From Caecitellus pseudoparvulus (lineage: Eukaryota > Bigyra: Bicosoecida), in assembly GCA_965644315.1 (NCBI GenBank), contig CBFFRQ010000084.1, positions 1 to 64,000 of the forward strand: a stretch of 64,000 bases of DNA, written 5' to 3'. Under the pieces are notes generated by a model. It was given only the letters and a program-made list of their open reading frames with translations. It was not told where the DNA came from and did no database searches. Of this stretch, positions 59,523-64,000 are shown piece after piece. Numbering within the stretch: the first letter of the stretch is position 1; each line of letters starts with the position of its first letter. The translations under genes were made by a program, and so were the position numbers.

Positions 59523-62500
59523 CAGGGATCGTCAGGGTGTCCGGGAAGCTATTTCCGCACCTTTTTTGCTGAGATGCCGGACACCCCAACCTTGGGGGGG
59601 GTGCCCCCCTTGTGGACCCCCCCCCCCTTCGCCGCCCGTGTGCAAGGTGCTGAGAGACGCTCATCCTCCTCCCTCCGCCTGCTTGCCAGCGCTGGTCCCC
59701 GAGCAGGGTCAAGTGCCACTTTGCCATCAATGCACCAAATCATAACACTGTTTTGTATTTGAGGCTTGATATTTACGCCCCTAGGCTCCTGAACACAACC
59801 AGGTTCGTTTGCAACGGAGGTGCTGTCAGCCGGGGTTTCGGTCACGTTTCACTTTACGCCTCATCATGGCAGAGGGCACGGCTGAGTCTGGGGAGGATGT
59901 GACTGTCGCTGAGCTCCCTCGAGCTGTTAGATTGTCAACTGAATTGAAGGTTTTCTTCCGCAACGGCTGCCTCTTGCGAGAGCTTTGCAGCCGGGAGGCA
60001 CTCCGTCACTTCTGCGACACCAAGACCAAGAATCAAGGGAAGGCTGCAGTTGAGAAGTGGAGGGCTGTGTGCCCAGATCTACGCATTGGCAACTTCCCCC
60101 TGCTTGCAATTCTTGGGCTGAAGGGTTGGAAGGCAAAAGGGAACAGTCTCGCGGATTTCCAGCGGTCAGATTCGCGCACTGGAAAACCAATCCTGTGGTC
60201 CGAGACCCTGAAGTGCTTCGTTGAAGCACGAAAGGAAACGCTTCTCAGAAAGCACCTGCCGGCCAAGCATCACATGACCAAGCAAGAAGTTCTTGCACTG
60301 GCCAAAACGTTCAGTGTTGAGAAGCCCATGAAAGCTCAGTCTGACAGTGAGGCATACAGAGCCCTGGGACACGTCACACGGAACCTCGTGCATGAGGCAC
60401 AGGTACTTGTCGAGTCAGTGCCTGTCTCGGGAGAGACGATCGCTCATGATAGCAAGTCTCACTCGCGAATCGCTCAAAAACTTCTGGTGCAGAACTTCGC
60501 TTCCTATGGGCTGTCGCCGCAACAGATTGCGAAGGTGATGTCCCCTGAGAACCACATGCTGATGACCGTATGGGGTTCAGAAGCCTCTTCAAGCACGATG
60601 TACAGGGACATTCGACAAGCAGCCGATGACATAACTGCTGATCTGCGCAAGAAGCTGGCAGAGAAACCAGAAGCCATGGTGTCCCTTCAAGTGGATGACA
60701 CAAGCATCAGCCACACGATGCTGAATTGTACTACAGTCGTGCTGTCATGCCCTTCGCTGCTTCCAGAGCCGATTCCTTGCCGAGTTTTCTTGAAGGTAGA
60801 TCATTCAGATGCCCGTGCAATCACGGAGCAGATCCTTGTGGTCCTGTACGAGCTGGATCTCAACCCAGCCAGACTGGCTGGGATTGTATGTGACAACGCC
60901 ACGGTCAATGTGAGGGCCATCAAAGACTTGCAACGCCTCGGCAGCGCAATCTCTGCGCTGCCTGCTGGTGAAAGCTGCCGTCGTGAAGTGGAATGCGCAC
61001 TTGGGCATCGCCTCGATGGTCTAACCAAGGAAGCTGCTGCTGCGCTCGGCCGCATTCAATGCCAGGAGGAAGTGAGAAGGCGAGATGCAGCAGGCCTGGG
61101 TGACGACTACTTTGACCTAAGTACACCTGTAGCTGCCACTCCTTCTCGGGATCCTGGACCTGAGGTTGAGATTGTTGATCCCGTCACAAATCTGACAAGG
61201 AGGGAGATTGAGGAAGCAGCTTCGACTGATTTCATGCGCGTGCGCGATGATTCTGTTCCACATAAAAAGCTGGACGAGAGCAAGGCTACATTTTGCCGAC
61301 GAGTGCTGTGTGAGTGGCTTGACTCCAGTTCTGTCAGGAAGGGGATGGCGAGCTTGGCACTGCTGCCACGCGTGCCCTGCATGGCACACTCGGCAGCATT
61401 GGCCGTGGGGGAAGTGTTCGACGAATTCGAGTGGGGTGTTGAAGTTTGTCAGCGCGTCAAAGACCTCTTTGCTGGCCAGAACCCTGCTCCCCATCGCGAG
61501 TCTGCCAAGGCGGCATCGGCTTACTCGTCTGACTACCTCTTCGCACCTACACGCTGGGGCAGTGTATGGAAAGCTGCGAAAGCGATCCTAATCAAAAGGA
61601 AGGCCTTGATTGCGTGGCTTTCAGCTCAGTCGCGTTCCGGCTCGGGGTCTAACACAACTGTGTTTGAGAACAAGGCAGAAAGGGCATTGAATAATCTGCG
61701 CAGGTTTGACACAATGCTGCAGCTTGCAGCAATGGTTGAAGTGGCAAGACCACTTGTGAGCATGATTGAAAAGTTGCAAAGTCACATGGGTCATGAGGGT
61801 GGTACAGAAATGTTTGCATTTGTTGAGAACAAGCTGAGAGAAATTAGACAAGGGCAACGTCAACCCACGCTCTCTGCTGAGGTACTCATAGTCGGTGCAG
61901 ACCGGGCAGGAAGAGCAAAGTGTCTAGCTGAGCTTGATGGGAGCTTTATACGTGACTCAGATTCTGCGAGAAGATACCTGCCAGCTCCGCAGCACGCTCG
62001 AGCAACCGCCGCTAAGTTGCGCCTCCAGGCTGCGGATCGGGGATGGAGGAAGCTCAAGGAGTGGGGCGCAGTCATCGCCGCCAGGTGGAAGCTCATGGAC
62101 CTGCTGCGCCCACGGCCAGACGCTGGTCTTCGCTTTGCACACCTCGAAAAGTCAGTCCCCAAGTACTACACGCACGCAGAGCCTGGGAAGCTTCCCCGTT
62201 CTGCTAGGTTCTGTGTTTTGGTCATGAACCTTTGCAGAGGGCAGATAAACCATGGACAAGAGCTGCTACACTTGTTGAACAACAACGTGGGGACTGCTTT
62301 GCAAATTGAGGAAGAGTGGCGTCACTTTGTCGCATACTGTGAGAGTCACCGAGAGCTTGCTTGCCTTGAGATCGGCAGCGATGGCAGAAAGCAAGCCGAG
62401 CCCTGCAAAGATCTGGAGGCATGGTGGAGAGAAAAACGAAGAACTTGGCCTCTCCTCTCCCGTATAGCGCAGGCATTGTACTCAACACCAGTCACAAGTG

Positions 62501-63661
62501 CAGGCGCTGAGCGCTTCTTCTCCGTGCTGACCGACTGGTGTGCCAGTGGCAAGAGGACCAGGGCACACACACAATTGCTTGGCAGCCAACTTCTGCTGCT
62601 TTCCAATCAGCAGTTTGTGACTCGGCGCATCAGGGACTGGCTGACCCCACGCTTCAAAGTGTGCAACTCTTCAGTCGACTCTGTTCGCCAGGAGCAGGGC
62701 CAGGCACTCGTCAAGGGCCTGGATGGGCTAGCTGGGCAGCTTGTTTCCTCTCGAGTTGCCCCTGCTGCGCGTGCATGCTCACTTGCCGGGGCTTCAGCTG
62801 CCCCTTCACGCCGGGCTGTTGGTGGCAAGAAGAGAGTCCGAGCGGGAGGAGCGCCTCCAAGCGGTCCCAAGAAGGCGCCGAGGTCCGGTGGAGGGAAGCA
62901 GGGAACGCTTGATGACGTGTGGAGAAACAGATCAGGTGCTGAAGATAGCATACCAATGCAAAGTTGGCTTTGAGGCACTGATCTTGGCGGGCTTTCTTTT
63001 CAGGCCCGAGACACTGCTTGCGGAGACAAGTTTCAAGGATGGTCCAGGCGGGTGGATCCGGGAGCTCAATGGAGGCGCCTCTCCTGCTTGATACTAATTC
63101 CCTTTTGCGCGATTTGGGCAAGGTTTCATCGCAAAGTGTGTCTGCATACTATTTCCACCCCTCATGGCTTTCGCTCCTTGTACAGGAGGGCGTACGCGGA
63201 GCTCTGGGCATCCAGGCAAGCGACACCACACAGACCACAGATCACCACGCCAACCAAAACAGTGCCGTACAAGCAGTATCGCACACATTTTGCAGTATTT
63301 GGGCTTGGTACCGTGTTGAGTAGGACAAGATTGCCTGCCCAGATGCAAAGCTGCAGCAATATCTGTACAAATAATCAAATATGACCATAAAGTTGCTTGC
63401 GTGCTCTGCCAAGGATTGGGTATCTCACTTGAAGCGCATTACGAGGCGCAAAGATTCACAGAGGAGACACAAAAAGACGCATTCTACCCATAAGGCGCTG
63501 CAATGGACCACAGGATATCGTTTATTGAGGTCTTTGAGGGGGGGTTCAAGAACTGGCCGAAGGCCAGTTCCCGGACACCCGGGTGTCCAGCTGGAGGGGC
63601 CGAAGGCCCCCTTCAGCCGGACACCCGAAGGGTGCGGAGCCGGACACCCTGACGATCCCTG
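59523..63661. mobile_element. Complete hAT-superfamily DNA transposon
   Basis: The element is 4,139 bp. Its termini are a perfect 22-bp inverted repeat beginning CAGGGATCGTCAGG (59523-59544 and 63640-63661), and it is flanked by a perfect 8-bp duplication. Subterminal copies of CCGGACACC occur at 59577-59585, 63571-63579 and 63617-63625, a usual arrangement for hAT transposase binding. It contains one long uninterrupted transposase frame. The interior is visibly less GC-rich and uses A/T-ending codons far more than neighbouring genes. Perfect ends, duplication and frame imply a recent insertion. It sits in the spacer upstream of the BIN4-like gene. Confidence 0.92.
59866..62973 (+). CDS. hAT transposase
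   Basis: 1,035 aa from ATG 59866 (MAEGTAESGEDVTVAELPRA); the frame is open 57 bases further upstream. The RNase-H-like core shows the first aspartate in VSLQVDDTSISHTML, the second in GIVCDNATVNVRAIKDL, the C-x-x-H stretch RVPCMAHSAALAVGEVFDE, an RWGSVWKAAKAIL segment, and the C-terminal dimerisation region with the catalytic glutamate, SAGAERFFSVLTDW, then LLGSQLLLLSNQQF. No standard BED zinc finger (C-x2-C ... H-x3-5-H) is obvious at the N-terminus, though Cys and His residues occur at 40-55. The tail is basic (KKRVRAGGAPPSGPKKAP) and ends with QGTLDDVW. There are no stops or frameshifts, so the protein may be functional. Confidence 0.9.
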   Translation: MAEGTAESGEDVTVAELPRAVRLSTELKVFFRNGCLLRELCSREALRHFCDTKTKNQGKAAVEKWRAVCPDLRIGNFPLLAILGLKGWKAKGNSLADFQRSDSRTGKPILWSETLKCFVEARKETLLRKHLPAKHHMTKQEVLALAKTFSVEKPMKAQSDSEAYRALGHVTRNLVHEAQVLVESVPVSGETIAHDSKSHSRIAQKLLVQNFASYGLSPQQIAKVMSPENHMLMTVWGSEASSSTMYRDIRQAADDITADLRKKLAEKPEAMVSLQVDDTSISHTMLNCTTVVLSCPSLLPEPIPCRVFLKVDHSDARAITEQILVVLYELDLNPARLAGIVCDNATVNVRAIKDLQRLGSAISALPAGESCRREVECALGHRLDGLTKEAAAALGRIQCQEEVRRRDAAGLGDDYFDLSTPVAATPSRDPGPEVEIVDPVTNLTRREIEEAASTDFMRVRDDSVPHKKLDESKATFCRRVLCEWLDSSSVRKGMASLALLPRVPCMAHSAALAVGEVFDEFEWGVEVCQRVKDLFAGQNPAPHRESAKAASAYSSDYLFAPTRWGSVWKAAKAILIKRKALIAWLSAQSRSGSGSNTTVFENKAERALNNLRRFDTMLQLAAMVEVARPLVSMIEKLQSHMGHEGGTEMFAFVENKLREIRQGQRQPTLSAEVLIVGADRAGRAKCLAELDGSFIRDSDSARRYLPAPQHARATAAKLRLQAADRGWRKLKEWGAVIAARWKLMDLLRPRPDAGLRFAHLEKSVPKYYTHAEPGKLPRSARFCVLVMNLCRGQINHGQELLHLLNNNVGTALQIEEEWRHFVAYCESHRELACLEIGSDGRKQAEPCKDLEAWWREKRRTWPLLSRIAQALYSTPVTSAGAERFFSVLTDWCASGKRTRAHTQLLGSQLLLLSNQQFVTRRIRDWLTPRFKVCNSSVDSVRQEQGQALVKGLDGLAGQLVSSRVAPAARACSLAGASAAPSRRAVGGKKRVRAGGAPPSGPKKAPRSGGGKQGTLDDVWRNRSGAEDSIPMQSWL

Positions 63662-63669
63662 AGCGCGAC
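63662..63669. repeat. 8-bp target-site duplication, right copy
   Basis: AGCGCGAC follows the right inverted repeat and matches the left copy base for base. Confidence 0.92.
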
Positions 63670-63935
63670 AAAATAATCACACCAAACACTTTTCAACCTA
63701 TCTCAGGCGGGGAGCCCGAGCTTCTTCCTTCAAGTCTGACACGCTTTGGGCTCAGAGCGGTCTGCGCCGCGTCGGGATCGCAAGCGGAACTTGGCAGTTA
63801 TTGCCGCTGTTGTTGCATTTAACTCTGGGAAGGCAGCTGAAAGTGAGATAGCTGCAGCAGTCCTGCGTCTTTGCCTGATTCAATACCCCCTTGCACTTGT
63901 TTCTGCTCGCAGTGGCGATAAACTTTCGTAACTTT

Positions 63936-64000
63936 ATGGGCGACTTTCGCCCGATGCCGGGTGGGCGTGGTGGCGGCATCGATGCAGACGTCGCAGCCCC
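63936..64000 (+). CDS. Possible start of a gene cut by the window edge
   Basis: An ATG at 63936 opens a frame that runs to the end of the window: MGDFRPMPGGRGGG followed by IDADVAAP. A Gly/Arg-rich start is plausible for a nuclear protein, but 21 codons cannot prove coding. The 266 bp between the transposon duplication and this ATG show no other feature. Confidence 0.25.
   Translation, partial: MGDFRPMPGGRGGGIDADVAA

Overview
This window is nuclear DNA from a GC-rich, compact, intron-bearing eukaryotic microbe. Evidence: spliceosomal introns (mostly 66-150 nt) can be placed in 18 genes, and every joined reading frame closes on a multiple of three. The content is typically eukaryotic: proteasome beta-3, eEF1B-gamma, a ubiquitin-eS30 fusion, membralin, cornichon, a TBC Rab-GAP, a SUMO protease and a Pol III tRNA-Lys. 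A Tubby domain, a polycystin-type channel, NME7 and a probable dynactin Arp10/11 suggest a flagellated or ciliated protist. I cannot name the lineage; stramenopile, haptophyte or green alga are all possible.

Layout. 0.1-5.3 kb: Tubby-like protein, then JMJD4-type oxygenase (-), with a tRNA-Lys behind it. 5.6-9.9 kb: orphan 1,414-aa membrane protein. 10.2-11.2 kb: DIX domain fused to an auxilin-type J domain. 11.5-12.4 kb: proteasome beta-3. 12.4-15.1 kb: cysteine-rich surface protein. 15.7-21.7 kb: orphan basic protein, membralin, secreted GH92 mannosidase. 22.5-29.8 kb: five plus-strand genes or gene-sized units (ubiquitin-eS30, a small membrane protein, eEF1B-gamma, polycystin channel) with one non-coding gap. 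29.8-38.2 kb: SLC25A39/40 carrier, phosphoglucomutase, TMEM230, TBC Rab-GAP, cornichon. 38.3-46.4 kb: disordered orphan, ULP/SENP protease, OGFOD1 hydroxylase, CGR1. 46.8-59.3 kb: ankyrin protein, PH-RCC1-WW protein, Arp10/11-like protein, small orphan, NME7, BIN4-like chromatin protein. 59.5-63.7 kb: an apparently intact hAT DNA transposon. The last 0.3 kb may hold the start of another gene.

Genes are packed with 30-800 bp spacers in mixed orientations, so there are no operons. Recurrent themes are membrane traffic (auxilin-like J, cornichon, TBC, TMEM230, membralin), translation and its oxygen-dependent modification (JMJD4, OGFOD1, eS30, eEF1B-gamma), and cilium or microtubule functions (Tubby, polycystin, NME7, Arp10/11). 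These are probably coincidental neighbours.

The strongest second-look items are the DIX-J fusion, the complete hAT element with 22-bp inverted repeats and a perfect 8-bp target duplication, the heavy over-representation of the word GAAACGC in exons, introns and leaders of the first 46 kb, and a splice donor preference for GTGCGT.
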